A DNA stretch of 64,000 nucleotides from Gemmatimonadaceae bacterium. Lineage in GTDB: Bacteria > Gemmatimonadota > Gemmatimonadetes > Gemmatimonadales > Gemmatimonadaceae. Under the pieces are notes generated by a model. The model had not been told where the DNA came from and did not search any database. It saw only the letters and a program-made list of their open reading frames with translations. The position numbers and the translations under genes were made by a program. The stretch covers positions 248,001-312,000 of the forward strand of contig JADZDM010000025.1 of the NCBI GenBank assembly GCA_020851035.1. The letters are read 5' to 3'. Within the stretch, counting starts at the first letter, position 1, and every line of letters begins with the position of its first letter. Shown in pieces: positions 44,489-53,783 of the stretch.

Positions 44489-45169
44489 ATGCCGCACACC
44501 CGTCGCACCTTCCTGAGCTGGCTCGGCGGTACCTCGCTGCTGGCCGGCATGCCGTCGCGTCTCGCGGCTGGCGCGCCGTCGCCTGAGGATGCCACACCGC
44601 ACGCGCCGCCGGTCGCGGAGACCTGGGACATGAGCTGGACCGGACGCGTGACGGGCCGCTACAAGGCGGTCTTCGACTCCCCGGAGCTGAGTGGCGGGGC
44701 GGCACTCTACCGCGCGGTCTGGTGGTGCGAGCACTACAAGGAGGTCTACGGGGTGGCACGCAGCGACATGACTGCGGTGGTGGTGCTGCGGCACGCCGGC
44801 TTCTTCATGGCGATGAACGACGAGTTCTGGTCGGTCGTGAACCTGGGGAAGGCACGGCAGGTGCGCGACGCGCAGGGGAAGAAGTGGGCGAAGGTCAGCC
44901 CCGTTGGCGCGGCCGCCGCGGCGGCCACACCGTCCGAGGCCCGGTTCACGCTCCCGAACTTCATCGCCGATGGCGGCATCGCGCTCGCCTGCGGCTGGAC
45001 CTTCGGCGGCGCGGCCTCGATGCTGGCGAAGGCCGAGAAGCTGGAGATGCCGGCGGCCCGCGAGCGCGCCCGGACGCTGCTGGTGCCGGGAGTCATCCTG
45101 CAGCCGAACGGCATCTTCGCGGCGCTGCGCGCGCAGGAAGCGGGCTGCAGCTACATCAACGCCAGCTGA
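44489..45169 (+). CDS. Tat-exported DsrE-like protein
   Basis: A 226-residue protein with a twin-arginine signal (TRRTFLSWLGG). The mature part resembles the DsrE/DsrF fold: a strand AVVVLRHAGFFMAMN, a middle strand GIALACGWTFGGAASML and the ending LLVPGVILQPNGIFAALRAQ, close to the PGV-hydrophobic-PNG motif of that family. DsrE-type proteins carry sulfur or act as small enzymes. Cys residues appear in YRAVWWCEHYKEV and ALACGW; the second sits where a sulfur-carrying Cys often lies. Assignment is by motif only. The glycosyltransferase gene starts two bases after its stop. Confidence 0.6.
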   Translation: MPHTRRTFLSWLGGTSLLAGMPSRLAAGAPSPEDATPHAPPVAETWDMSWTGRVTGRYKAVFDSPELSGGAALYRAVWWCEHYKEVYGVARSDMTAVVVLRHAGFFMAMNDEFWSVVNLGKARQVRDAQGKKWAKVSPVGAAAAAATPSEARFTLPNFIADGGIALACGWTFGGAASMLAKAEKLEMPAARERARTLLVPGVILQPNGIFAALRAQEAGCSYINAS

Positions 45170-45171
45170 CG

Positions 45172-46071
45172 ATGAGACCTGTGACGGCCCCCGACACCAC
45201 CGACCGGCCGCTGGTCTCGGGCTTCACCGTCATCCGCAATGCGGTGCTGATGGGGTACCCGGTGGTGGAGGCCATCCGCTCGATCCTGCCGGTCGTGGAC
45301 GAGTACATCGTGGCGGTGGGCGCGGGCGAGGACGACACGCGGGCGGTGATCGCGTCGATCGGTGACCCGAAGATCCGCATCGTGGACACGGTCTGGGACC
45401 GCACGAAGAACACCGGCGGCCACATGCTGGCCGAGAAGACGAACGAGGCGCTGGCGATGTGCCGCGGCACCTGGTGCTTCTACCTGCAGGCCGACGAGGT
45501 GGTGCACGAGGACGACCTGCCGGTGATCCGCGCCGCCTGCGAGCGCCTCAAGGACGACACCCGGGTGGAGGCGCTGCTCTTCGCCTACACGCACTTCTAC
45601 GGGTCGTTCAGCGTGATCGCCACGTCGCACAACTGGTACCGCAACGAGGTTCGCATCGTCCGCAACGGCATCGGTGCGCGGAGCATCGGTGACGCGCAGA
45701 GCTTCATGGTGGCGGACCACAAGCCGCGCGTGGTGCGCAGCGGTGCCACGATCCTGCACTACGGCTGGGCCAAGCGTCCCGAGCGCATGGGGCGCAAGAT
45801 GGCGCGCTTCCACTACTGGTACTACGGCGCCACCGAGGAGAAAACCGAGGATCCCACCTTCACGTTCCGCCAGATGTACGGCCTGCGCCCGTTCACCGGC
45901 TCACACCCGGCGCTCATGCGGCCGCTGGTGGACGCGCAGGACTGGGAGTTCACGCCGGTATTCAAGCCATCGGACTGGAACGCGAAGGACTGGAAGATGG
46001 TGCTGAGCCGCGCGGCCGAGCGACTCACCGGGCGCCGGTGGGGTGAGCGGAAGAAGTACCGTCTGCTCTGA
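45172..46071 (+). CDS. GT2-like glycosyltransferase
   Basis: A 299-residue protein with GT-A fold. It begins SGFTVIRNAVLMGYPVVEAI, has SILPVVDEYIVAVGAGEDDT, and an acidic sequence LQADEVVHEDD that takes the place of the metal/nucleotide-sugar DxD. No transmembrane helix is seen. It probably transfers a sugar to a cell-surface or exported acceptor, but acceptor and sugar are unknown. It starts two bases after the DsrE-like gene, so both are transcribed together. It is not part of a larger polysaccharide cluster. Confidence 0.82.
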   Translation: MRPVTAPDTTDRPLVSGFTVIRNAVLMGYPVVEAIRSILPVVDEYIVAVGAGEDDTRAVIASIGDPKIRIVDTVWDRTKNTGGHMLAEKTNEALAMCRGTWCFYLQADEVVHEDDLPVIRAACERLKDDTRVEALLFAYTHFYGSFSVIATSHNWYRNEVRIVRNGIGARSIGDAQSFMVADHKPRVVRSGATILHYGWAKRPERMGRKMARFHYWYYGATEEKTEDPTFTFRQMYGLRPFTGSHPALMRPLVDAQDWEFTPVFKPSDWNAKDWKMVLSRAAERLTGRRWGERKKYRLL

Positions 46072-46112
46072 ATCCGCCCCTGGCCGGCGCTGTGCCCCCT
46101 CGGTGACGCGGG

Positions 46113-46691
46113 TCAGCGCCGCCGGCCGTTCTGGGGACGCTGCGGCACGGCGTCCTTCAGGTCGTCGGTCTGGTCCTCGAGCACCTTGTTCGCCTTCTCA
46201 CGTTGCGACTCGTCGACGAGTGCCAGGCACAGTGCGATCTGCTCCGGCCGCCGCAGCATGAGCTGCTCGGCGACAGCCATCATGGCGCGCATCTGGTCGC
46301 CCAGGTGCATCATCTCTTCCTGGCTCGGCGGCTCACCGCCGCCACCCTGGTTCGGATTCTCGAGGCTGCGCGGCGGGTGGTAGTCGCGACGGACTGAGTC
46401 GTACCGCACCAGCAGGTCGGCATTGCGCTCGTAGAGCGTGGCGCGGAGCGTGGTGAGCTGTGCCACCTGCTCCTCGGTCAGCTTCAGCTTGCGTGCGTCC
46501 TGCAGCAGGGCATCGGCCGCGTTGAAGCGCTCGAGTTCCTTGGCGGTGGCGAACTTCGGCAAGCCGCGACGACCGGTGTTCTCGCTGATCGGTCCGCGCA
46601 TGCCGCGCATCCCACCCATGCCCCCCATGCCCTGGGCGGCCAGCGTGGGCGGGAGCAGCGACAGCAGCAGCAGGACGTTGACGACTCGCAT
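46113..46691 (-). CDS. Exported Spy/CpxP-like protein with Met-Gly-rich head
   Basis: A 192-residue periplasmic protein. A signal peptide ends TLAAQ, followed by a run MGGMGGMRGMRG. The body is helical with LKLTEEQVAQLTTLRATLYE, the LTxxQ motif of the Spy/CpxP chaperone fold, and a second helix with HLGDQMRAMMAVAEQL. The Met-rich head might bind copper or other soft metals. Role and regulation are unknown; no two-component system adjoins. A 70-base gap separates it from the upstream transpeptidase on the same strand. Confidence 0.65.
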   Translation of the reverse strand: MRVVNVLLLLSLLPPTLAAQGMGGMGGMRGMRGPISENTGRRGLPKFATAKELERFNAADALLQDARKLKLTEEQVAQLTTLRATLYERNADLLVRYDSVRRDYHPPRSLENPNQGGGGEPPSQEEMMHLGDQMRAMMAVAEQLMLRRPEQIALCLALVDESQREKANKVLEDQTDDLKDAVPQRPQNGRRR

Positions 46692-46762
46692 GGGCCCTCT
46701 TCCCGGCGGGGGGAACGTGGTGACAGGTCAGGGACAAGATACCCCGCTGCCACCCCGTCGCC

Positions 46763-48292
46763 TCAGCGGTGGCCTGGGGGCAGCCCGCCGGCGGGGTGCC
46801 CGGTGCCGACCGTCTCGGCGCCACTGCCATCAGGGGCGGTCGCGATCACCGCCGGAGGTCCATGTGCGCGCCCCCGCACCATCAGCCCCCGCAGCTCGTC
46901 GTCGTACCCGTAGATGTCGTCGTGGAAGGCCACGCTGCCATCGGCGCGCGCCTCGGCGGTGACGTAGAGCAGGTAGACGGGCACCGGGGCGGCCAGGTCG
47001 ACGCGCGTCGGCGTCCGGCCCGCCATGGCGCGGCGCACGGCGGTGGAGTCCCAGCCCGCCACGCCGCGGAGGACGAGCCGCGCGAGTGCTTCCGGATCGG
47101 CGAGGCGGATGCAGCCGTGGCTGAGGTCACGGCGGATCCGTGCGAAGCCGGATTGCACAGGCGTGTCGTGCAGGTAGACGTCGAAGCGGTTCGGGAAGAG
47201 GAACTTCACGCGACCGAGCGAGTTGGTGCCGCCGGGGAGCTGACGGATGGACGCCCGGCCGGCGGAAACGGCCTGGACCGATGCACGGGTCATCGGCAGT
47301 AACCGGCCGCGCGCGCCGAGGATCTGGTAGTGGTTCAGCGTCAGCAGGTACGGATCGCGCATGCCGACCGGCACGAGCTCCTCGTTCGCGATGCTCGACG
47401 GCACGTTCCAATAGGGTGCGAACTCGATGAATCTGACGGAATCGGCGAGCACAGGCGTGCGGTGGCGCAGCGCGTCACCGACCACCACATCCATCACCAG
47501 CGCGTCGCTGGCGTCCTCGCTGGTGCGCCACGCCTCGAGGCGGTACGCGGGGATGTTGATGAAGATCGGCGGCGCGGCGAACCGGCGCGGCAGCCAGCGC
47601 CAGCGCTCCATGGCGAGGACGATGCGCGAGGCCTGCGCCTGTGACGCGGCATCGAGGCTCGCGCGATCGCGGTAGCCGGCAAGGGCCTGCTTGAGCAGGT
47701 GATAGGCCGCGTGCGGCGGTTCCTGCGCGTCGAGGAGCGTCTCCGGGGCGGTGGACCCGGCGATCGCGAGGAGGACGGCAGCGAGGTCGGTGGAATCCGG
47801 GGCGAGCGACAGCGTGAGGTGAGCGTCACTCGCCGCCACGCGCCCGGTGCGCAGCTCATGGAGCAGGCGCAGTGTCGCCGCGCTGAGCAGCGCGTCGAAG
47901 GCGGCGCGCTCTTCCGCGGTGGTCAGCCCGCTGGCGACGAGAGTCGCCAGCGACGCGCTGTCGTAGTGCTCCGGATCGAGGCCGCGTGCGGCGACACCGG
48001 AAATCGCGTGCAGCATCGCACGCGCCTCGTCGGTGATCGCGTCCTGGCGGAGCCAGATCGGCGCATGCCCGCGCCGGTCGTATGCGCGAGACAGCGAGGT
48101 GGCGAGATCCACGCCACCAGCCGCCGCGTCTCGCGTGCCCGATCGTGTGGCCTCCAGTGTGGCCAGCGGGACCGTGGAGCGATCACGCAGCATCCCCGCA
48201 CGAACAGCCACGGCGGACTGCGCGGCGAGCGGGACCGCAGGCGTGGCGGCAAGGAGCACCACCGTGACCAGCATTCGTGCTGCAGCGCGCAT
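46763..48292 (-). CDS. L,D-transpeptidase, YcbB-type
   Basis: A 509-residue periplasmic enzyme that makes 3-3 cross-links in peptidoglycan. The signal peptide MLVTVVLLAATPAVPLAAQ begins close to the chosen start (48292). A large N-terminal region precedes the catalytic YkuD domain. VYLHDTPVQSGFARIRRD and LSHGCIRLADPE hold the catalytic His and Cys in the usual HxTx...SHGCxR pattern. A longer upstream frame exists but lacks a signal. The extended N-terminal domain sets this protein in the YcbB rather than the short ErfK group. It resists most beta-lactams in other species; sequence does not show resistance here. Confidence 0.9.
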   Translation of the reverse strand: MRAAARMLVTVVLLAATPAVPLAAQSAVAVRAGMLRDRSTVPLATLEATRSGTRDAAAGGVDLATSLSRAYDRRGHAPIWLRQDAITDEARAMLHAISGVAARGLDPEHYDSASLATLVASGLTTAEERAAFDALLSAATLRLLHELRTGRVAASDAHLTLSLAPDSTDLAAVLLAIAGSTAPETLLDAQEPPHAAYHLLKQALAGYRDRASLDAASQAQASRIVLAMERWRWLPRRFAAPPIFINIPAYRLEAWRTSEDASDALVMDVVVGDALRHRTPVLADSVRFIEFAPYWNVPSSIANEELVPVGMRDPYLLTLNHYQILGARGRLLPMTRASVQAVSAGRASIRQLPGGTNSLGRVKFLFPNRFDVYLHDTPVQSGFARIRRDLSHGCIRLADPEALARLVLRGVAGWDSTAVRRAMAGRTPTRVDLAAPVPVYLLYVTAEARADGSVAFHDDIYGYDDELRGLMVRGRAHGPPAVIATAPDGSGAETVGTGHPAGGLPPGHR

Positions 48293-48575
48293 CGAGACAC
48301 CACCTGTCGAATCGGGCTGCACCCGGACAGGATGCTGACCCTCGACTGAGAATGGTCCATATGACGCGCGCGCGATATTGACCGTTGGTATGAATGCCGG
48401 TTGCATCGGCGGGGAGATCGGTGCCGGCGCGATGGTGTCCGTCGAGGCACGGGCACGAGGGTCTGGCGGACGCGTCGTCGCGGTGCGAGCGTGCAGGCGG
48501 CCCTGTTATGTCAGCGGTGTGCGCATCCGTGCGGGTGCGTGCGTGCCGTCCCTGTCCACGCCCTGGAGAACGACC

Positions 48576-50396
48576 GTGCCGACACCGGAAGAACTGCTCG
48601 ACCAGCTGCACCTCGACCTCGTCGCGGCGGGCCACGATGAGGAGGGGACGGGGGTCGGCCGGCGCGAGTTCCTGTTCTACTCGCTGGTGACGGCTGCGGC
48701 GTCGACCTTCGGGGCGAGCGCGGTGCAAGCGCAGCGCGCCCTGGCCGCCGGCGGCGTCGCGCGGCTGGGTGCGATGGCACCGCTCAGTCTGCAGCAGGCG
48801 GCCGTGGCGCTGGGCAACGGCGAGGCGCCGGCGCTGCAGTTCCAGCCGTACCATGGGGGCACGGGGGCGCTGCTGGAGAAGCTGGTGCGGGAGCGTGGTC
48901 GCGCCGCCTTCGAGCGTGCGCTGTTCACGGTGCCACGGTTCACCGGCGCGGTGCCCACCGCTCCCGATGACATCTGCTTCCTCCCGGCGCATCGCCTCGC
49001 GGCGCTGATCCGTGAGCGGCGGATCACGTCGGTGGCACTCACCGACCACTACCTCGCGCGGCTGCAGCGGCTGAACCCGACGCTGCGCTGCGCTGTGACG
49101 ATCATGGAGGAGTCGGCACGGCGTGAGGCGGCGCAGGCCGATGCCGAGCTGCGTGCCGGCCGGTATCGCGGTCCGCTGCACGGCTTGCCGTACGGGGTGA
49201 AGGACCTCTTCAGCACGCGGGGCGCGCCGACCACGTGGGGGGCGGCGGATTTCCGCGACCGGATCATCGACGAGGATGCCGAGGTGGTGATCCGGCTGCG
49301 CAATGCCGGCGCGGTGCTGATCGCGAAGCTGTCGACGGGGCTGTTCGCGCAGAACGACCAGTGGTTCGGCGGGCGCACGAACAATCCGTGGAACCTGGCG
49401 CAGGGGTCGAGCGGCTCGTCGGCGGGTCCGGCGTCGGCGACGGCGGCGGGCTGCGTCGCCTTCAGCATCGGCACCGAGACGCAGGGGTCCATCGTCTCGC
49501 CGGCCATCCGCTGCGGTGTGAGTGCGCTGCGTCCCACCTTCGGCCGGGTGAGCCGGCAGGGAGGGATGGTGCTGGCGTGGTCGCAGGACCGTGTCGGGCC
49601 GATCTGCCGCACGGTGGAGGACTGCGCGATGGTCTTCAACTCCATCCACGGCTCGGATGAGAAGGATCCGTCGACGATCACCACGCCGTTCCAGTTCAGC
49701 CGCAGCATCGCGCTCGCCTCGCTGCGGATCGGGGTCGACCCGAATGCGCCGGTGGAGTTCGTGGAGCGGCTGAAGTCGCTGGGGATGGTGCCGCGGCCGA
49801 TCGGTGCGCGGCCGACGGTGGCGGGCCTGGCCGGCGGGGGTCTGAACGTGGAGTACGCGGCGGCGTTCGATGCGTACGTGCAGCGCAAGGCGGCGGAGAT
49901 CGGCCTCGATCTCACCGCGCTGCCGGAGCCGCCGCGGCCCGGCACGGCGCCGGTCGCAGCGCCGCCCGTTGCGCCAACAGGGGCACCGGCGAACCCGATG
50001 GCGCCGGCCGACTGGAACCCGCGGTTCGTGAACGGGCGCACGGTCCGCGGCTTCGAGTTCCTGCAGAACCAGCGGCGGCGATACATGCTCGTGAGTGCGT
50101 GGGGCGCATTCATGAAGGACCTCGACATGTTCATCGCGGCGCCGGCCGCCGACGTGGCGGCGAATGCGCAGACGGGCCACCCGTGCGTGGTGGTGCCGTA
50201 CCGCATCGGCGTGCCGGTGCAGGGGAACGCCGGGGCACGGCCGGCGGGCGCCGCGGCGCCGGCGCCGCTGGCACTCGCGCCACAGCCGATCTGCGCCGTG
50301 ATCGTGGGTGCGCTCTACGACGACGACAAGATCCTCTCGGTGGCGCACCAGTTCCAGTCGCACACGGACGTCCACACGAAGCGGCCGGCACTCTGA
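48576..50396 (+). CDS. Amidase-signature enzyme, probably Tat-exported
   Basis: A 606-residue hydrolase of the amidase signature family. The GGSS-like core is QGSSGSSAGPASATAAG (cis-Ser), the catalytic Lys is in YGVKDLF and the nucleophile Ser is in TETQGSIVSPA. A twin-arginine motif GRREFLFYSLVT starts about 27 residues from the N-terminus, so the start is taken as GTG with GGAGA seven bases upstream. The C-terminal half is long and Pro-rich near residues 450-490. The family includes peptide amidases, fatty-acid amide hydrolases and mandelamide hydrolases; substrate unknown. It lies 283 bases from the divergent L,D-transpeptidase gene and ends next to the repeat array. Confidence 0.9.
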   Translation: MPTPEELLDQLHLDLVAAGHDEEGTGVGRREFLFYSLVTAAASTFGASAVQAQRALAAGGVARLGAMAPLSLQQAAVALGNGEAPALQFQPYHGGTGALLEKLVRERGRAAFERALFTVPRFTGAVPTAPDDICFLPAHRLAALIRERRITSVALTDHYLARLQRLNPTLRCAVTIMEESARREAAQADAELRAGRYRGPLHGLPYGVKDLFSTRGAPTTWGAADFRDRIIDEDAEVVIRLRNAGAVLIAKLSTGLFAQNDQWFGGRTNNPWNLAQGSSGSSAGPASATAAGCVAFSIGTETQGSIVSPAIRCGVSALRPTFGRVSRQGGMVLAWSQDRVGPICRTVEDCAMVFNSIHGSDEKDPSTITTPFQFSRSIALASLRIGVDPNAPVEFVERLKSLGMVPRPIGARPTVAGLAGGGLNVEYAAAFDAYVQRKAAEIGLDLTALPEPPRPGTAPVAAPPVAPTGAPANPMAPADWNPRFVNGRTVRGFEFLQNQRRRYMLVSAWGAFMKDLDMFIAAPAADVAANAQTGHPCVVVPYRIGVPVQGNAGARPAGAAAPAPLALAPQPICAVIVGALYDDDKILSVAHQFQSHTDVHTKRPAL

Positions 50397-50415
50397 CGCC
50401 TGCAGCAACAGGGAC

Positions 50416-50499
50416 ACAACGACGGGGACTCATCGACGGGGACACAACGACGGGGACATGACGACGGGGACATGACGACGGGGACATGACGACGGGGAC
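50416..50499. repeat. Minisatellite: six tandem 14-base units
   Basis: Six direct copies of a unit like ATGACGACGGGGAC lie end to end; the last three are identical and the first three differ at two or three bases. A partial copy precedes them. The array sits between the convergent amidase and S9 peptidase genes. Copy number could vary between strains. Confidence 0.9.
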
Positions 50500-50522
50500 A
50501 CCGTATTCGGTGTCCCCGTCGT
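50489..50522. repeat. REP-like palindrome 1
   Basis: ACGACGGGGACACCG and CGGTGTCCCCGTCGT form a perfect 15-base-pair stem with a TATT loop. The 5' arm is the last minisatellite unit, so array and hairpin are merged. It may also terminate transcription from both sides. Confidence 0.85.
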
Positions 50523-50542
50523 TGTGTCGTGCACCCAAACAA

Positions 50543-50572
50543 ATCGGGGACACTGAAAACAGTGTCCCCGAT
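50543..50572. repeat. REP-like palindrome 2 / bidirectional terminator
   Basis: ATCGGGGACACTG and CAGTGTCCCCGAT form a perfect 13-base-pair stem with an AAAA loop, sharing the GGGGACAC core with palindrome 1. It lies about 25 bases past the S9 peptidase stop. Confidence 0.85.
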
Positions 50573-50595
50573 GCTGAGACAGCGCCCCCGTTCCG

Positions 50596-53565
50596 TCACA
50601 TGGTGACCTTCTTCACCTCGCTCTTCGCCTTCGGGTCCAGCAGCGGGCGACGGGCGCGGAGGTGCTCCTCCATGCGCAGGCGCGGCACGCCCTCCAGCAT
50701 CCAGTCGGGTGCCGGCTTGCCCTGCAGGAAGTGGTCGAACCACTCCTGCATGCGCACGGCGTAGTCCTTCTGGTTGATGGGACGCGCCAGGCCGTGGTTC
50801 TCGCCCACGTACTCCAGCAGCACCACGTCCTTCCCGAGCTCGCGCAGCGTGTTGTAGTAGGTGATGCCCTGGTTGAAGTCCACCGCGCCATCCCGGTCGT
50901 TGTGCAGGATCATGAACGGGATGCTCAGGTTGTTCGCGAAGCGGTTCGGTGAGTTGCGCAGGTAGGCGTCGGGGTCCTTCGCGTAGCTGGAGCGGAAGCG
51001 CCCCTGGCTCGAAATGAAGATCCCCTGGTTGGTGCTGCCGGAGTTCCAGTACACGGAGCTGAACATCGAGACCATGTCGGTCAGCGGCGCGCCGGCGATG
51101 GCGGTCTTGAAGAGGGTGGTCTGGGTGGCGATGAAGCTGGTCTGGTACCCGCCCCAGCTGTGCCCCTGCAGCGCGACGCTCGCGCTGTCCACGATGCCGG
51201 TGGCGATGGCGGCCTTCACGGCCGGCACCACGCACCAGACGGCGGACCGGCCGGGATCGTCCAGCTTGTAGGTGATGTCGGGCATGAAGTACGCGTAGCC
51301 ACGCGAGGTGTACACGCTGGGGTTGGCATAGCGCGTGGCGTTGGGCTGCGCGTAGGCATGGAAGCCCTGCGACAGCCTCTCGTAGATGTAGGTGAGCGTG
51401 GGATAGCGCTTGCCCTCCTCGTATCCCGCCGGGAGGAAGAGGGCGCCCTGCAGGTTGTCGCCATCGTTGTCGCACTTGTAGCTCACGAGCCGGGCGCCCG
51501 CGCTCCACGCCACCTCCGCCTGCTGCGGGTTGGCATCGGTGAGGCGGCGCTCGTTGCGCAGCCCGCCGTCCGCGGCGTAGAAGTCGGGGAAGCGCACGAA
51601 GCTCTGGCGCGTGTAGACCCAGGTGTCGGCGTCACGCGCCCGGCGGTAGTCCACCTTCGCATCCTCGCGCGACATCACCCGCACGCCGCCGCGCACGGCA
51701 TCGACGGCCACCAGCCCCTCCTGCTTGGTGCGTTCACCATACGTCTCGAGGAAGAGCGGGATCGCCAGGTCGATGCCACGCTCGCGCGGCATCACGGCCG
51801 CGCGGGCCTGATACCGGGTGCCGGTGGCCCGGCCATTGCCCGTGATGTTCACGGGCGCGCCGCCGTTCACCGGCACGCGCCACACGTCCCAGTTGTCGCG
51901 CAGGAACACCGACCGCGCATCGCGGGACCAGCCGAGCGGCGGGGCCGCCGGAGGCTTCACGACGTTGTGGTCATCCTCGTCGTCCCAGAGGGCCACGGGG
52001 ATCGCGGCGGTCACCACCCGCGAGGTGCGCGTGGCGAACTCGTGGACGCTCCACTTGCCGTCGTCGTACCAGACGGCGCGCTGGCCATCCGGTGCGATGA
52101 GCTGCGCCAGGTTGCCGCCGGGGTTCTGGATGCCCTTCGCGACGACCGTGCGGGCGCCGGTCACCACATCGATGGCATAGAGGTCGCGCAGCTGACGTCC
52201 GTCCACGCTGGCTTGGCGCTCGTACGGCGTGAGGTCCGCGCCCAGCGCCCAGCGATCGCCGTAGCCCACGCCCACCGTGCGCACCGACGCGTCGCTGAGT
52301 TGCACGACCTTCGGGGTGGCCACGTGCCACGCCGCGAGGTGGCTGAAGCTGCGGTCCGCGGCTTCCTGCACCTGCTGCTGGCTCTGGAGCCGCGGGTCCT
52401 TCCAGTGCCAGAGGATGAGCGACGGGGTTTCCTCGTCCTGCTTCGCCGGCGCCACCTGCCCGCCGGCCCCGGCACCCGGCGCGGGCGCGCTCCCGCCACC
52501 TGCCAGCGGCGCCGCGTTCGTGGGGGGCAGGGCGGGGCGCGGTTCGCGGAGCCCGAAGTAGAGCACCGTCTGCTGGTCATTCCACTTCGGCGCTCGATCG
52601 GCGCTCACGATCAGCCCCGCCGACATTCCCGCACTGCGGTCCGTGATCGTGACACTGACCGGCGCCCGCGTGCCGAGGTGGGTCCAGCCGAGGATCGTGC
52701 TGATGGTGTCGCGTGCGGCCGTGTCGGCCACCGAACGCACCACCGCGAGCGCATCACCGCTGTCGGCCCACGTCAGGCGACGGTACTGCGCCTTCTCGCC
52801 GTCCAGCGCACGCACGATGCCGCTGGCGAGTTCGCGCACCTGCACGCCGTTGCCGAGCTGGTCGCGCGCATCGGTGGTCCAGGCCAGGAACTGCCCCGAC
52901 TCATCGAAGCTGAACTCGCCCACGCCGGCCAGCGTGACCGGCGTGCCACCGGCGAGGTCCACCAGCATCACCACCGAGCCGCCCCCGGCTGGGGGCGTGG
53001 CGGTCGGTGTCGCGCCGGCTGGCGCGTCCGGCGGCGCGAGTTGCAGGGCAAGCACGTTCGAGCGGTCGCCCGCGAACCGGAAGCTCCGCACGCGCTCGAA
53101 CTCACGCTTCGCGCCGGTGGCCAGCTCGATCACGCCCACCCGCGTGGGCAGCGTGCGGCGGTCGCGGCGCGCCTTCTTGGCACTGTCGGCCCTGGCGTAG
53201 ATGGTGTACGCCGCCCACCGGTTGTTGCCGGAGATGACGACCGGCGCCGCCCCGCCGCCGAACCCCACCGGTGCCGGCGGTTCCCCGATGGGCACGCGCG
53301 TCTCGGTGGCGCCGGCCGCCGTGCCCCGGACCACGAACTCGGCATCGCCTTCGTTCGGGGCGAGGATGTAGGCCATCCATCGCCCGTCGTTGGAGAGCGC
53401 CGGGGACCGGATCCCCTTCCACGAGAGGAGGTCCTCCATCGTCAGCGGCCGCTTGCCGGCCACGCCAGGCGCCTGTGCCGCCGCGCCCGGCGCGGTGGCG
53501 AGGCAGGCGAGTGTGGCGGCCAGCGCGAGGATGGTGCGGCGTGGCGCTGGGAAACACCTGGTCAT
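50596..53565 (-). CDS. Secreted S9-family prolyl oligopeptidase-like peptidase
   Basis: A 989-residue exported serine peptidase. A signal peptide (TILALAATLACLATAPGAAAQ) precedes a long beta-propeller region of PD40-like repeats (LSNDGRWMAYILAPNEG and others). The C-terminal alpha/beta hydrolase domain has GHSWGGYQTS (nucleophile), HNDRDGAVDF (Asp) and ENHGLARP (His) in order. Such enzymes cut small proline-containing or acyl peptides. The start at 53565 begins the signal peptide; ten extra in-frame codons upstream are unlikely. It is divergent from the GGDEF-EAL gene, and its 3' end faces the repeat array. Confidence 0.93.
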   Translation of the reverse strand: MTRCFPAPRRTILALAATLACLATAPGAAAQAPGVAGKRPLTMEDLLSWKGIRSPALSNDGRWMAYILAPNEGDAEFVVRGTAAGATETRVPIGEPPAPVGFGGGAAPVVISGNNRWAAYTIYARADSAKKARRDRRTLPTRVGVIELATGAKREFERVRSFRFAGDRSNVLALQLAPPDAPAGATPTATPPAGGGSVVMLVDLAGGTPVTLAGVGEFSFDESGQFLAWTTDARDQLGNGVQVRELASGIVRALDGEKAQYRRLTWADSGDALAVVRSVADTAARDTISTILGWTHLGTRAPVSVTITDRSAGMSAGLIVSADRAPKWNDQQTVLYFGLREPRPALPPTNAAPLAGGGSAPAPGAGAGGQVAPAKQDEETPSLILWHWKDPRLQSQQQVQEAADRSFSHLAAWHVATPKVVQLSDASVRTVGVGYGDRWALGADLTPYERQASVDGRQLRDLYAIDVVTGARTVVAKGIQNPGGNLAQLIAPDGQRAVWYDDGKWSVHEFATRTSRVVTAAIPVALWDDEDDHNVVKPPAAPPLGWSRDARSVFLRDNWDVWRVPVNGGAPVNITGNGRATGTRYQARAAVMPRERGIDLAIPLFLETYGERTKQEGLVAVDAVRGGVRVMSREDAKVDYRRARDADTWVYTRQSFVRFPDFYAADGGLRNERRLTDANPQQAEVAWSAGARLVSYKCDNDGDNLQGALFLPAGYEEGKRYPTLTYIYERLSQGFHAYAQPNATRYANPSVYTSRGYAYFMPDITYKLDDPGRSAVWCVVPAVKAAIATGIVDSASVALQGHSWGGYQTSFIATQTTLFKTAIAGAPLTDMVSMFSSVYWNSGSTNQGIFISSQGRFRSSYAKDPDAYLRNSPNRFANNLSIPFMILHNDRDGAVDFNQGITYYNTLRELGKDVVLLEYVGENHGLARPINQKDYAVRMQEWFDHFLQGKPAPDWMLEGVPRLRMEEHLRARRPLLDPKAKSEVKKVTM

Positions 53566-53783
53566 GCGTGGGCTCCGGGGCGGGGGGTCCGGCAAAGCTC
53601 GTCCCGGGTGTCGCCGGGGTCAAAGGGCGCGCCCCGGAACGCCGCCCGGTGTGCCATGGAATGGGTTGCCGCGCTGCGGCGGGGTCGTCATGCCCGGAGC
53701 ACCGCGAGCCGTGCCGGAGCGGGCCAGTCCCAGGCCGGCCGTCGTCCGCGCCGCACCGGCTCTTCCACCGCACGCCCTCCGCA

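Noticed and set aside
46082-46127. Imperfect inverted repeat between the glycosyltransferase and Spy-like genes as a terminator
   Set aside because: It needs a three-base bulge and a 21-base loop, and overlaps the Spy-like stop; too weak to list.
50416-50499. Possible CRISPR array
   Set aside because: The units are 14-base tandem copies with no spacers, and no cas genes are near.
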